DNA of 64,000 nt, taken from positions 335,899,090 through 335,963,089 of the forward strand of contig NC_061514.1 of NCBI RefSeq assembly GCF_022539505.1. The letters are read 5' to 3'. Positions 1-10,855 of the stretch are shown here, one piece after another. The notes beneath the pieces are model-generated. The model ran no database searches. It had not been told where the DNA came from and saw only the letters and a program-made list of their open reading frames with translations. A program made the translations under genes and the position numbers. Each line of letters starts with the position of its first letter. Position 1 is the first letter of the stretch. This DNA is from Lolium rigidum. Its lineage: Eukaryota; Streptophyta; Magnoliopsida; Poales; Poaceae.

Positions 1-1970
1 CAAGGAGAGTGAAAGCTCTAAGCTTGGGGATGCCCCGGTGGTTCACCCCTGCATATATTAAGAAGACTCAAGCGTCTAAGCTTGGGGATGCCCAAGGCAT
101 CCCCTTCTTCATCGACAAACTATCAGGTTCCTCCCCTGAAACTATATTTTTATTCGGCCACATCTTATGTACTTTGCTTGGAGCGTCGGTTTGTTTTTGT
201 TTTTTGTTTTGTTTGAATAAAATGGATCCTAGCATTCACTTTATGGGAGAGAGACACGCTCCGCTGTTGCATATGGACAAATATGTCCTTAGGCTCTACT
301 CATAGTATTCATGGCGAAGTTTCTTCTTCGTTAAATTGTTATATGGTTGGAATTGGAAAATGATACATGTAGTAACTCTAAAATGTCTTGGATAATTTGA
401 TACTTGGCAATTTTTGTGCTCATGTTTAAGCTCTTGCATCATATACTTTGCACCCATTAATGAAGAAATACTTAGAGCTTGCTAATTTGGTTTGCATATT
501 TGGTTTCTCTAGAGTCTAGATAACATCTAGTATTGAGTTTTGAACAACAAGGAAGACGGTATGGAGTCTTATAATGTTTACCATATGTCTTTTATGTGAG
601 TTTTGCTGTACCGTTCATCCTTGTGTTTGTTTCAAATAACCTTGCTAGCCTAAGCCTTGTATCGAGAGGGAATACTTCTCATGCATCCAAAATCCTTGAG
701 CCAACCACTATGCCATTTGTGTCCACCATACCTACCTACTACATGGTATTTATCCGCCATTCCAAAGTAAATTGCTTGAGTGCTACCTTTAAAATTCCAT
801 CATTCACCTTTGCAATATATAGCTCATGGGACAAATAGCTTAAAAACTATTGTGGTATTGAATATGTACTTATGCACTTTATCTCTTATTAAGTTGCTTG
901 TTGAGCGATAACCATGTTTCGGGGACGCCATCAACTATTCTTTGTTGGATATCATGTGAGTTGCTATGCATGTCCGTCTTGTCCGAAGCAAGAGAGATCT
1001 ACCACCTTCATGGTTGGAGCATGCATATTGTTAGAGAAGAACTTTGGGCCGCTAACTAAAGCCATGATTCATGGTGGAAGTTTCAGTTTGGACATATATC
1101 CTCAATCTCATATGAGAATAAAAATTGTTGCCACATGCTTATGCATTAAAGAGGAGTCCATTATCTGTTGTCCATGTTGTCCCGGTATGGATGTCTAAGT
1201 TGAGAATAATCAAAAGCGAGAAATCCAAAATGCGAGCTTTCTCCTTAGACCTTTGTACGAGGCGGCATGGAGGTACCCCATTGTGACACTTGGTCAAAAC
1301 ATGTGCATTGCAAAGATCCGGTAGTCCAAGTTAATTAGGACAAGGTGCGGGCACTATTAGTATACTATGCATGAGACTTGCAACTTGTAAGATATAACTT
1401 TCATAACTCATATGCTTTATTACTACCGTTGACAAAATTGTTTCATGTTTTCAAAATAAAAGCTCTAGCACAAATATAGCAATCGATGCTTTCCTCTTTG
1501 AAGGACCATTCTCTTTACTTTTATGTTGAGTCAGTTCACTTATTTCTCTCCACCTCAAGAAGCAAACACTTGTGTGAACCGTGCATTGATTCTTACATAT
1601 TTGCATATTGTACTTGTTATATTACTCTATGTTGACAATTATCCATGAGATATACATGTTACAAGTTGAAAGCAACCGCTGAAACTTAATCTTCCTTTGT
1701 GTTGCTTCAATACCTTTACTTTGATTTATTGCTTTATGAGTTAACTCTTATGCAAGACTTATTAATACTTGTCTTGAAGTACTATTCATGAAAAGTCTTT
1801 GCTATATGATTCACCTGTTTACTCATGTCATCACCATTGTTATGATCGCTGCATCCACTACATATGTTTACAAATAGTATGATCAAGGTTATGATGGCAT
1901 ATCACTTCAGAAATTATCTTTGTTATCGTTTTACCTGCTCGGGACGAGCAGAACTAAGCTTGGGGATGCT
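1..1970 (+). mobile_element. Element A: 3' internal region of Athila-type Ty3/gypsy element
   Basis: This is the 3' untranslated internal part of an LTR retrotransposon; the rest lies left of the window. It aligns along its whole length with the reverse complement of the internal 3' regions of elements B (4580-6550) and E (58000-59960) and, more divergently, with C (11420-13440). It has no convincing ORF. It carries three copies of the motif CTAAGCTTGGGGATGC (18-33, 76-91, 1954-1969), the last one touching the LTR and so probably acting as the polypurine tract. Assignment to the Athila lineage comes from the tRNA-Asp-type PBS and gag in related copies here, not from coding sequence in this copy. 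Confidence 0.8.
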
Positions 1971-3574
1971 TGATACGTCTCCGACGTATCGATAATTTCT
2001 TATGTTCTATGCCATATTATTGATGATACCTACATGTTTTATGCACACTTTATGTCATATTCGTGCATTTTTCGGAACTAACCTATTAACAAGATGCCGA
2101 AGTGACAGTTCCTGTTTTCTGCTATTTTTGGTTTCGTAAATCCTAGTAACGAAATATTCTCGGAATTGGACGAAACGAAAACCCAGGGCCCTATTTTTCC
2201 ACGGAGCTTCCAGAAGACCGAAGAACACACGAAGTGGGGCCACGAGGTGGCCAGACTATAGGGCGGCGCGGCCCAAGCCCTCGGCCGCGCCGACCTATAG
2301 TGTGGGCCCCTCGTGACGCCCCTGACCTGCCCTTCCGCCTACTTAAAGCCTCCGTCGCGAAACCCCCGATGCGAAAAACCACGATACGGAAAACCTTACC
2401 GAGACGCCGTCGCCGCCGATCCCATCTCGGGGGATTCCGGAGATCTCCTCCCGGCACCCTGCCGGAGAGGGGATTCATCTCCCGGAGGACTCTACACCGC
2501 CATGGTCGCCTCCGGAGTGATGAGTGAGTAGTTCACCCCTGGACTATGGGTCCATAGCAGTAGCTAGATGGTTGTCTTCTCCTCATTGTGCTTCATTGTT
2601 GGATCTTGTGAGCTGCCTAACATGATCAAGATCATCTATCTGTAATTCTATATGTTGTGTTTGTCGGGATCCGATGGATAGAGAATACCATATCATGTTA
2701 ATTATCAAGTTATTATACATGTGTTGTTTATGATCTTGCATGCTCTCCATTTCTAGTAGAGGCTCTGGCCAAGTTTTTACTTTTAACTCCAAGAGGGAGT
2801 ACTTATGCTCGATAGTGGGTTCATGCCTCGCATTGACACCGGGACAATGGACGAAAAGTTCTAAGGTTGTGTTGTGTCTGTTGCCACTAGGGATAAAACA
2901 TTGGCGCTATGTCCGAGGATGTAGTTGTTGATTACATTACGCACCATACTTAATGCAATTGTCCGTTGTTTAGCAACTTAATACTGGAGGGGGTTCGGAT
3001 GATAACTCTGAAGGTGGACTTTTTAGGCATAGATGCGGTTGGATGGCGGTCTATGTACTTTGTCGTAATGCCCAATTAAATCTCACTATACTTATCATGT
3101 CATGTATGTGCATTGTTATGCCCTCTCTATTTGTCAATTGCCCGACCGTAATTTGTTCACCCAACATGCTTTTATCTTATGGGAGAGACACCTCTAGTGA
3201 ACTCGTGGACCCCGGTCCATTCTTTAATACTCGAAATACAAATCTGCTGCAATACTTGTTTTTACTATTTTCTCTGCAAACAATCATCTTCCACACAATA
3301 CGGTTAATCCTTTGTTACAGCAAGCCGGTGAGATTGACAACCTCACTGTTTCGTTGGGGCAAAGTACTTTGGTTGTGTTGTGCAGGTTCCACGTTGGCGC
3401 CGGAATCTTTGGTGTTGCGCCGCACTACATCCCGCCGCCATCAACCTTCAACGTGCTTCTTGGCTCCTCCTGGTTCGATAAACCTTGGTTTCTTTCTGAG
3501 GGAAAACTTGCTGCTGTGCGCATCATACCTTCCTCTTGGGGTTGCCCAACGAACGTGTGAAATACACGCCATCA
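1971..3574 (+). mobile_element. Element A: 3' LTR (1604 bp)
   Basis: The LTR starts TGATACGTCTCC directly after the purine-rich CTTGGGGATGCT and ends CACGCCATCA. It matches, in reverse orientation, the LTR at 54043-55636 over its full length. A perfect terminal inverted repeat of 8 bp (GATACGTC, spacer TCC, GACGTATC) lies at its start. The bases after it (TACGCCAAGTAC) are the interior of a different LTR (element B), so A appears to have inserted into B's 3' LTR. Several CTG sites are replaced by CTCG or CG compared with the other copy (for example 3187-3190 and 3218-3221). Confidence 0.85.
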
Positions 3575-4579
3575 TACGCCAAGTACTAACACGGATGCAC
3601 ACACTGTCACCATTACATCGTGCAGGAGGAATAAACTACTTTAATAACATCACTAGAGTAGCACATAGATAAATTGTGATACAAAACACATTGCAATCAT
3701 AAAGAGATATAAATAAGCACTTCACTACGCCATTCATAACAGTTGAATAAGTATTCCGTGAAATATAGCCTAAGAGACCCACACGGTGCACACACTCGTC
3801 ACCTTTACACACGTGGGACAAGGAGTCTCCGGAGATCACATAAGTAAAACTCACTTGACTAGCATAATGACATCTAGATTACAAGCATCATCATATGAAT
3901 CTCAATCATGTAAGGCAGCTCATGAGATTATTGTATTGAAGCACATAGGAGAGAGATGAACCACATAGCTACCGGTACAGCCCCGAGCCTCGATGGAGAA
4001 CTACTCCCTCCTCATGGGAGACAGCAGCGTTGATGGAGATGGCGGTGGTGTCGATGGAGGAGCCTTCCGGGGCACTTCCCCGCTCCGGCAGGGTGCCGGA
4101 ACAGAGACTCCTGTCCCCCAGATCTTGGCTTCGCGATGGCGGCGGCTCTGGAAGGTTTCTCGTACCGTGGCTTTTCCGTATCGAGGTTTTAGGTCTGGGG
4201 GCTTCTTATAGGCGAAGAGGCGGCGTCAGAGGGTCGAAGAGGCGGCGGCACCATAGGGTGGCGCGGGCCACACCCAGGCCGCGCCGGCCTATGGTCCCGT
4301 GGGCCCGTGCCCCCTCTCTGGCGGTTCTCGGGTGTTCTGGATGCTTCCGGGCAAAATAGGATGCTGGGTCTTGATTTCATCCGATTCCGAGAATATTTCC
4401 TTACTAGGATTTCTGGAACCAAAAACAACAGAAAACAGGAACTGGCCCTTCGGCATCTCGTCAATAGGTTAGTTCCGGAAAACGCATAAATATGACATAT
4501 AATGTGCATAAAACATGTAGATATCATCAATAATGTGGCATGGAACATAAGAAATTATCGATACGTCGGAGACGTATCA
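3575..4579 (-). mobile_element. Element B: truncated 3' LTR
   Basis: This corresponds to 8751-9763, the 5' LTR of the same element, and ends at the shared LTR start sequence (GACGTATCA on the + strand). About 700 bp equivalent to 8054-8750 is missing because element A interrupts it at 3574/3575; the remainder should lie left of the window. The right border is followed by CATCCCCAAGCTTAG, the reverse complement of the PPT-like motif, which fixes it as the 3' LTR of a minus-strand element. Confidence 0.85.
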
Positions 4580-7166
4580 GCATCCCCAAGCTTAGTTTCT
4601 GCTCGTCCCGAGCAGGTAAACGATAACAAAGATAATTTCTGGAGTGACATGCCATCATAACCTTGATCATATTGTAAACATATGTAATGAATGCAGCGAT
4701 CAAAACAATGGTAATGACATGAGTAAATAACTGAATCATAAAGCAATGACTTTTCATGAATAGCACTTTCAAGACAGGCATCAATAAGTCTTGCATAAGA
4801 GTTAACTCATAAAGCAATAAATCAAAGTAAAGGTATTGAAGCAACACAAAGGAAGATTAAGTTTCAGCGGTTGCTTTCAACTTATAACATGTGTATCTCA
4901 TGGATAATTGTCAACATAGAGTAATATAACAAGTGCAATATGCAAGTATGTAGGAATCAATGCACAGTTCACACAAGTGTTTGCTTCTTGAGGTGGAGAG
5001 AGAGGTGAACTGACTCAACATAAAGGTAAAAAGAATGGTCCTTCAAAGAGGAAAGCATCGATTGCTATATTTGTGCTAGAGCTTTTATTTTGAAAACATG
5101 AAACAATTTTGTCAACGGTAGTAATAAAGCATATGAGTTATGAAAATTATATCTTACAAGTTGCAAGCCTCATGCATAGTATACTAATAGTGCCCGCACC
5201 TTGTCCTAATTAGCTTGGACTACCGGATCATCGCAATACACATGTTTTAACCAAGTGTCACAATGGGGTACCTCCATGCCGCCTGTACAAAGGTCTAAGG
5301 AGAAAGCTCGCATTTTGGATTTCTCGCTTTTGATTATTCTCAACTTAGACATCCATACCGGGTCAACATGGACAACAGATAATGGACCCCTCTTAAATGC
5401 GTAAGCATGTGGCAACAATTATTATTCTCATATGAGATTGAGGATATATGTCCAAAACTGAAACTTCCACCATGAATCATGGCTTTAGTTAACGGCCCAA
5501 TGTTCTTCTCTAACAATATGCATGCTCCAACCATTAAAGTGGTAGATCTCTCTTACTTCAGACAAGACGGACATGCATAGCAACTCACATGATATTCAAC
5601 AAATAGTTGATGGCGTCCCCGTAAACATGGTTATCGCACAACAAGCAACTTAATAAGAGATAAAGTGCATAAGTACATATTCAATACCACAATAGTTTTT
5701 AAGCTATTTGTCCCATGAGCTATATATTGCAAAGGTGAATGATGGAATTTTAAAGGTAGCACTCAAGCAATTTACTTTGGAATGGCGGATAAATACCATG
5801 TAGTAGGTAGGTATGGTGGACACAAATGGCATAGTGGTTGGCTCAAGTATTTTGGATGCATGAGAAGTATTCCCTCTCGATACAAGGTTTAGGCTAGCAA
5901 GGTTATTTGAAACAAACACAAGTTTGAACGGTGCAGCAAAACTCACATAAAAGACATATTGTAAACATTATAAGAGTCTACACCGTCTTCCTTGTTGTTC
6001 AAAACTCAATACTAGAAATTATCTAGACTTTAGAGAGACCAATTATGCAAACCAAATTTTAGCAAGCTCTATGTATTTCTTCATTAATGGGTGCAAAGTA
6101 TATGATGCAAGAGCTTAAACATGAGCACAACAATTGCCAAGTATCAAATTATTCAAGACATTTTACCAATTACTACATGTAGCATTTTTCGTTTCCAACC
6201 ATATAAAAATGAACGGAGCAGTTTTAACCTTCGCCATGAACACTAAAAGATAAAGCGAAGAACACATGTGTTCATATGAACCAGCGGAGCGTGTCTCTCT
6301 CCCACACAAGCATGAATTTATTCAGAGAATGAAAATAACAAAAAAAAAACAAAAATAAAAGCACAAAGACGCTCCAAGTAAAGTACATAAGATGTGACCG
6401 AATAAAATATAGTTTCAAGAGAAGGAACCTGATAAGTTGTCGATGAAGAAGGGGATGCCTTGGGCATCCCCAAGCTTAGATGCTTGAGTCTTCTTGAAAT
6501 ATGCAGGGTGAACCACCGGGGCATCCCCAAGCTTAGAGCTTTCACTCTTCTTGATCATAGTATATCATCCTCCTCTCTTGACCCTTGAAAACTTCCTCCA
6601 CACCAAACTCGAAGCAACTCATTAGAGGGTTAGTGCACAATAAAAATTAACATGTTCAAAGGTGACACAATCATTGTTAACACTTCTGGACATTGCATAA
6701 AGCTACTGGACATTAATGGAACAAAGAAATTCATCCAACATAGCAAAAGAGGCAATGCGAAATAAAAGGCAGAATCTGTCAAAACAGAACAGTCCGTAAA
6801 GATGGATTTTATTGAGGCACCAGACTTGCTCAAATGAAAATGCCCAAATTGAATGAAAGTTGCGTACATATCTGAGAATCACTCACGTAAATTGGCTTAA
6901 TTTTCTGAGTTACCTGCAGAGAATTAGACCCAGATTCATGACAGCAAAGAAATCTGTTTCTGCGCAGTAATCCAAATCCAGTATTCACTGTACTATCAAA
7001 GACTTTACTTGGCACAACAAAACACAAAACTAAGATAAGGAGAGGTTGCTACAGTAGTAAACAACTTCCAAGACACAAATATAAAACAAAGTACTGTAGC
7101 AAAATAACACATGGGTTATCTCCCAAGAAGTTCTTTCTTTATAGCCGTTAAGATGGGCTCAGCAGT

Positions 7167-7892
7167 TTAATGATGCACTCGCAAGAAATAGTAGTTGAAG
7201 CAAAAGAGAGCATCAAGAGGCAAATTCAAAACAAATTTAAGTCTAACATGCTTCCTATGCATAGGAATCTTGTAAATAAACAAGTTCATGAAGAGCAAAG
7301 TAACAAGCATAGGAAGATAAAACAAGTGTAGCTTCAAAAATTTCAGCACATAGAGAGGCATTTTAGTAACATGAAAATTTCTACAACCATATTTTCCTCT
7401 CTCATAATAACTTTCAGTAGCATCATGAGCAAACTCAACAATATAACTATCACATAAAGCATTCTTATCATGAGTCTCATGCATAAAATTATTACTACTC
7501 CCAACATAAGCATAATCAATTTTATTAGTAATAGTGGGAGCAAATTCAACAAAGTAGCTATAATTATTATTCTCATCAAGTGTAGGAGGCATAGTATAAT
7601 CACAACAAAATTTACTCTCCATAGTAGGTGGCACCAAAAGACCACTATCATTATAATCATCATAAATAGGAGGCAAAGTATCATCGAAGAAAATTTTCTC
7701 CTCAATGCTTGGGGGACTAAAAATATCATGCTCATCAAAGCCAGCTTCCCCAAGCTTAGAATTTTCCATATCATTAGCAACAATGGTGTTCAAAGCGTTC
7801 ATACTAATATGTTCCATAGGTTTTTTAATTTTCGCATCAAACCATCCATGTCTTAAATCAGGAAATAGAATAAGAAGCTCATTGTTGTCCAT
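7167..7892 (-). CDS. Env-like/hypothetical ORF of element B, 241 aa
   Basis: The ORF starts about 160 bp downstream of the PBS, the place where gag sits in complete relatives. The N-terminal two thirds is acidic and rich in Asp, Asn and Tyr (DNNELLILFPDL at the start, then DDTLPPIYDDY). It contains NSKLGEAGF, which is the translation of the repeated CTAAGCTTGGGGA motif. The C-terminal third has a hydrophobic stretch (FLKLHLFYLPMLVTLLFMNL) and a second one after a basic RKHVRLK segment, suggesting one or two membrane spans. Homologous ORFs occur in C (9764-10855) and, broken, in E. Athila elements are known to carry env-like ORFs, so this may be a remnant of one. That is inference: no fusion or signal motif is visible. 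Confidence 0.6.
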   Translation of the reverse strand: MDNNELLILFPDLRHGWFDAKIKKPMEHISMNALNTIVANDMENSKLGEAGFDEHDIFSPPSIEEKIFFDDTLPPIYDDYNDSGLLVPPTMESKFCCDYTMPPTLDENNNYSYFVEFAPTITNKIDYAYVGSSNNFMHETHDKNALCDSYIVEFAHDATESYYERGKYGCRNFHVTKMPLYVLKFLKLHLFYLPMLVTLLFMNLFIYKIPMHRKHVRLKFVLNLPLDALFCFNYYFLRVHH

Positions 7893-8024
7893 TATGCCTA
7901 ACTAGTGTAAACAAGAAACAAAAAGATGCAATTGCAGGATCTAAAGGAAATAGCTTCGAGTACTTACAACGGCGAAAATAGCTTAGTAGCCGAGATCCGG
8001 AGTGTGAGTACCTTTTACCTTTCC

Positions 8025-8044
8025 TCCCCGAGCAACGGCGCCGT
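8025..8044 (-). other. Primer binding site of element B (tRNA-Asp type)
   Basis: Read on the minus strand the site is CGGCGCCGTTGCTCGGGGA, close to TGGCGCCGTTGCCGGGGA, the usual complement of the plant tRNA-Asp 3' end. It is 9 bases from the LTR. Both departures from the usual form replace a CTG- or CCG-containing step with a CG-rich one. Confidence 0.75.
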
Positions 8045-8053
8045 AAAATAGCT

Positions 8054-9763
8054 TGATGTCTACGGGTGCTTCTATTCTTGTAGACAGTGTTGGGCCTCCA
8101 AGAGCAGAGGTTTGTAGAACAGGAGCAACTTTCCTTAAGTGGATCACCCAAGGTTTATCGAACTCAGGGAGGAAGAGGTCAAAGATATCCCTCTCATGCA
8201 ACCCTGCAACAACAAAGCAAGAAGTCTCTTGTGTCCCCAACACACCTAATAGGTGCACTAGTTCGGCGAAGAGATAGTGAAATACAGGTGGTATGAATGA
8301 ATATGAGCAAGTAGTAACGGCGCCGTAAAATAGCTTGCTCGGCGTGTAGTTGATGGTGGTAATATGGTAGCAGAGTAACGCAGATAAAACAATAAACAAG
8401 CAGCGATAGCGATATTTAGGAACAAGGCCTAGGGATTAGACTTTCACTAGTGGACACTCTCAACTTTGATCACATAACGAGAATAGATAAATGCATACTC
8501 TACACTCTTGTTGGATGATGAACACATTGCGTAGGATTACACGAACCCTCAATGCCGGAGTTAACAAGCTCCACAATTCAATGTTCATATTTAAATAACC
8601 TTAGAGTGCATGAAAGATCAACACGACTAAACCAAGTACTAACACAGCATGCACACTCTGTCACCTTCACACTATGTAGGAGGAATAGATCACATCAATA
8701 CTATCATAGCAATAGTTAACTTCACAATCTACAAGAGATCATGATCATAGCATACGCCAAGTACTAACACGGATGCACACACCTGTCACCATTACACCGT
8801 GCGGGGAGGAATAAACTACTTTAATAACATCACTAGAGTAGCACATAGATAAATTGTGATACAAAACACATTGCAATCATAAAGAGATATAAATAAGCAC
8901 TTCACTACGCCATTCATAACGGTGAATAAGTATTCTCGTGAAATATAGCCTAAGAGACCCACACGGTGCACACACTCGTCACCTTTACACACGTGGGACA
9001 AGGAGTCTCCGGAGATCACATAAGTAAAACTCACTTGACTAGCATAATGACATCTAGATTACAAGCATCATCATATGAATCTCAATCATGTAAGGCAGCT
9101 CATGAGATTATTGTATTGAAGCACATAGGAGAGAGATGAACCACATAGCTACCGGTACAGCCCCGAGCCTCGATGGAGAACTACTCCCTCCTCATGGGAG
9201 ACAAGCAGCGTTGATGGAGATGGCGGTGGTGTCGATGGAGGAGCCTTCCGGGGCACTTCCCCGCTCCGGCGGGGTGCCGGAACGGAGAATCCTGTCCCCC
9301 GGATCTTGGCTTCGCGATGGCGGCGGCTCTGGAAGGTTTCTCGTACCGTGGCTTTTCCGTATCGAGGTTTTAGGTCGGGGGGCTTCTTATAGGCGAAGAG
9401 GCGGCGTCAGAGGGTCGAAGAGGCGGCGGCACCATAGGGTGGCGCGGGCCACACCCGGGCCGCGCCGGCCTATGGTCTCGTGGGCCCGTGCCCCTCTCTC
9501 GGCGGTTCTCGGGTGTTCCGGATGCTTCCGGGCAAAATAGGATGCTCGGGTCTTGATTTCGTCCGATTCCGAGAATATTTCCTTACTAGGATTTCTCGGA
9601 ACCAAAAACAGCGAGAAAACGAGAACCGGCCCTTCGGCATCTCGTCAATAGGTTAGTTCCGGAAAACGCATAAATATGACATATAATGTGCATAAAACAT
9701 GTAGATATCATCAATAATGTGGCATGGAACATAAGAAATTATCGATACGTCGGAGACGTATCA
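8054..9763 (-). mobile_element. Element B: 5' LTR (1710 bp)
   Basis: The LTR is flanked on its left by the PBS and on its right by sequence of element C. It begins (minus strand) TGATACGTCTCCGACGTATC and ends GTAGACATCA. It is full length and matches E's LTR (61485-63204) throughout. Its overlap with the truncated partner 3575-4579 is nearly identical, and most differences sit at CTG/CAG sites. Confidence 0.88.
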
Positions 9764-10855
9764 AAGCTTCCTTTCAAGCCTCCCCCTCCTAAAAGGGAAA
9801 AGAAGAAGAAGAAGAAGAAGAAGAAGAAGAAGAAGGGAACGAAGAAGAAGAAGAGGGGGAATAAAAAGAAAGAGGTAACGGCATATCCCCGCGTGTATGA
9901 GATAACGATAGGTAACCGTAAGTATGTTGCTCCTAATGATTATTATGGTAATGCATCTGAGTACAATGATCTTCCTATGCCCTTTACCTATATTAATGAT
10001 CATGATTTGGAAGAACACACTACTTTTGATATTGAAGATCTCTGGGACACTAATTCTGAAAATGATGTTAATAATTGCCATAGTATTAGTACTATCCATG
10101 TTTCTTCCCATGATGATATAGAAAGCTCTAAGCTTGGGGATGAGGTGTTTGAAAATCCTTTTGCTACTGATGATTATAAGTTTGATACATCTCCTTCTAG
10201 TAACAATGATGGTATGTTTACAGATGAACACACTTTGGAAGATAACTATTCTATTTCTTATGATGACACTATGCCTCCAATTTTTGACAATTATTATAAA
10301 GAATACTATGGCATAGGTTATAATTACAATTATCCTTATGAAACTTGTAATAGTTATGATGGGATTGCCAAAAACCATCCCCTTAGTATGCAATTTGTTT
10401 ACCATGTTCAAATTATTGATAATGATCCTGCTCCAATTACTATTAATGAGAAGCGTTTTTCTTATGCCAAAAGTAATGATACTTTTATGCATGTGGATCA
10501 TGATAAGAATGATTTATGTGATAGCTATATTGTTGAGTTTATTCATGATACTACTGAAAGTTATTATGAGAGAGGGAAACATGGTTGTATGTATCTTAAT
10601 AATATTAAGTTTCCCCTCTTTATGTTGAGAATCTTGAAGTTACGTTTGTGTTGCCTTCCTATGCTTATTGCATTATGCTTACATGACTTGTTTATTTACA
10701 AGATTCCTTTTCATAGGAAGTGGGTTAGACTTAAAAGTGTTTCTTATTTTCTTTTGATGCTCTCTTTTGCTTCAACTCTTATTACTTGCGAGAGCATCAT
10801 TAAAATTACTGAGCCCATCTTAATGGCTATAAAGAAAGCACTTCTTGGGAGATAA
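9764..10855 (+). CDS. Env-like/hypothetical ORF of element C, 5'-truncated
   Basis: The frame is open from the insertion border at 9764 to TAA at 10853-10855 (363 codons). Upstream in-frame codons belong to B's LTR, so the real start is lost. It opens with a Pro-rich stretch, then a Lys-rich tract encoded by a GAA microsatellite, then an acidic region rich in Asp, Tyr and Asn. It shares SSKLGDE, DDTMPP and CDSYIVEF with the element B ORF. The C-terminal 90 residues contain two hydrophobic segments (around LRLCCLPMLIALCLHDLF and SYFLLMLSFASTLI) separated by a basic loop. The function is unknown; an env-like membrane protein of an Athila element is the best guess. Confidence 0.6.
   Translation, partial: KLPFKPPPPKREKKKKKKKKKKKKGTKKKKRGNKKKEVTAYPRVYEITIGNRKYVAPNDYYGNASEYNDLPMPFTYINDHDLEEHTTFDIEDLWDTNSENDVNNCHSISTIHVSSHDDIESSKLGDEVFENPFATDDYKFDTSPSSNNDGMFTDEHTLEDNYSISYDDTMPPIFDNYYKEYYGIGYNYNYPYETCNSYDGIAKNHPLSMQFVYHVQIIDNDPAPITINEKRFSYAKSNDTFMHVDHDKNDLCDSYIVEFIHDTTESYYERGKHGCMYLNNIKFPLFMLRILKLRLCCLPMLIALCLHDLFIYKIPFHRKWVRLKSVSYFLLMLSFASTLITCESIIKITEPILMAIKKALLGR
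9797..9856 (+). repeat. GAA/AAG microsatellite inside the element C ORF
   Basis: AAG triplets run almost uninterrupted for about 35 bp, pause at GGAACG, then continue with four more. In frame they encode the poly-Lys block of the ORF. Length variation here would keep the frame because the unit is 3 bp. Confidence 0.9.

Larger units (their letters stand above)
4580..8053 (-). mobile_element. Element B: internal region of non-autonomous Athila-type element
   Basis: This 3474-bp internal region runs from a PBS at 8025-8044 to the PPT-like motif at 4580-4594. Gag, protease, reverse transcriptase, RNase H and integrase are all absent; the only ORF is 7167-7892. Roughly 2.5 kb of the region is non-coding, yet it aligns well with A, C and E. 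The PPT-like motif occurs four times (near 7750, 6472, 6527 and 4582). B and E share the same layout and internal length (3474 and 3485 bp), so this is a defined non-autonomous family rather than a random deletion. Confidence 0.85.

Noticed and set aside
7343..7783. 146-codon minus-strand ORF rich in Leu/Ile/Met
   Set aside because: It is the shadow frame of the acidic ORF 7167-7892; Asp/Tyr/Asn codons read one base out give hydrophobic residues.
9686..9763. Start codon of the element C ORF at 9686
   Set aside because: These codons belong to element B's LTR and are in frame only by chance; the true 5' end of the ORF is cut off.
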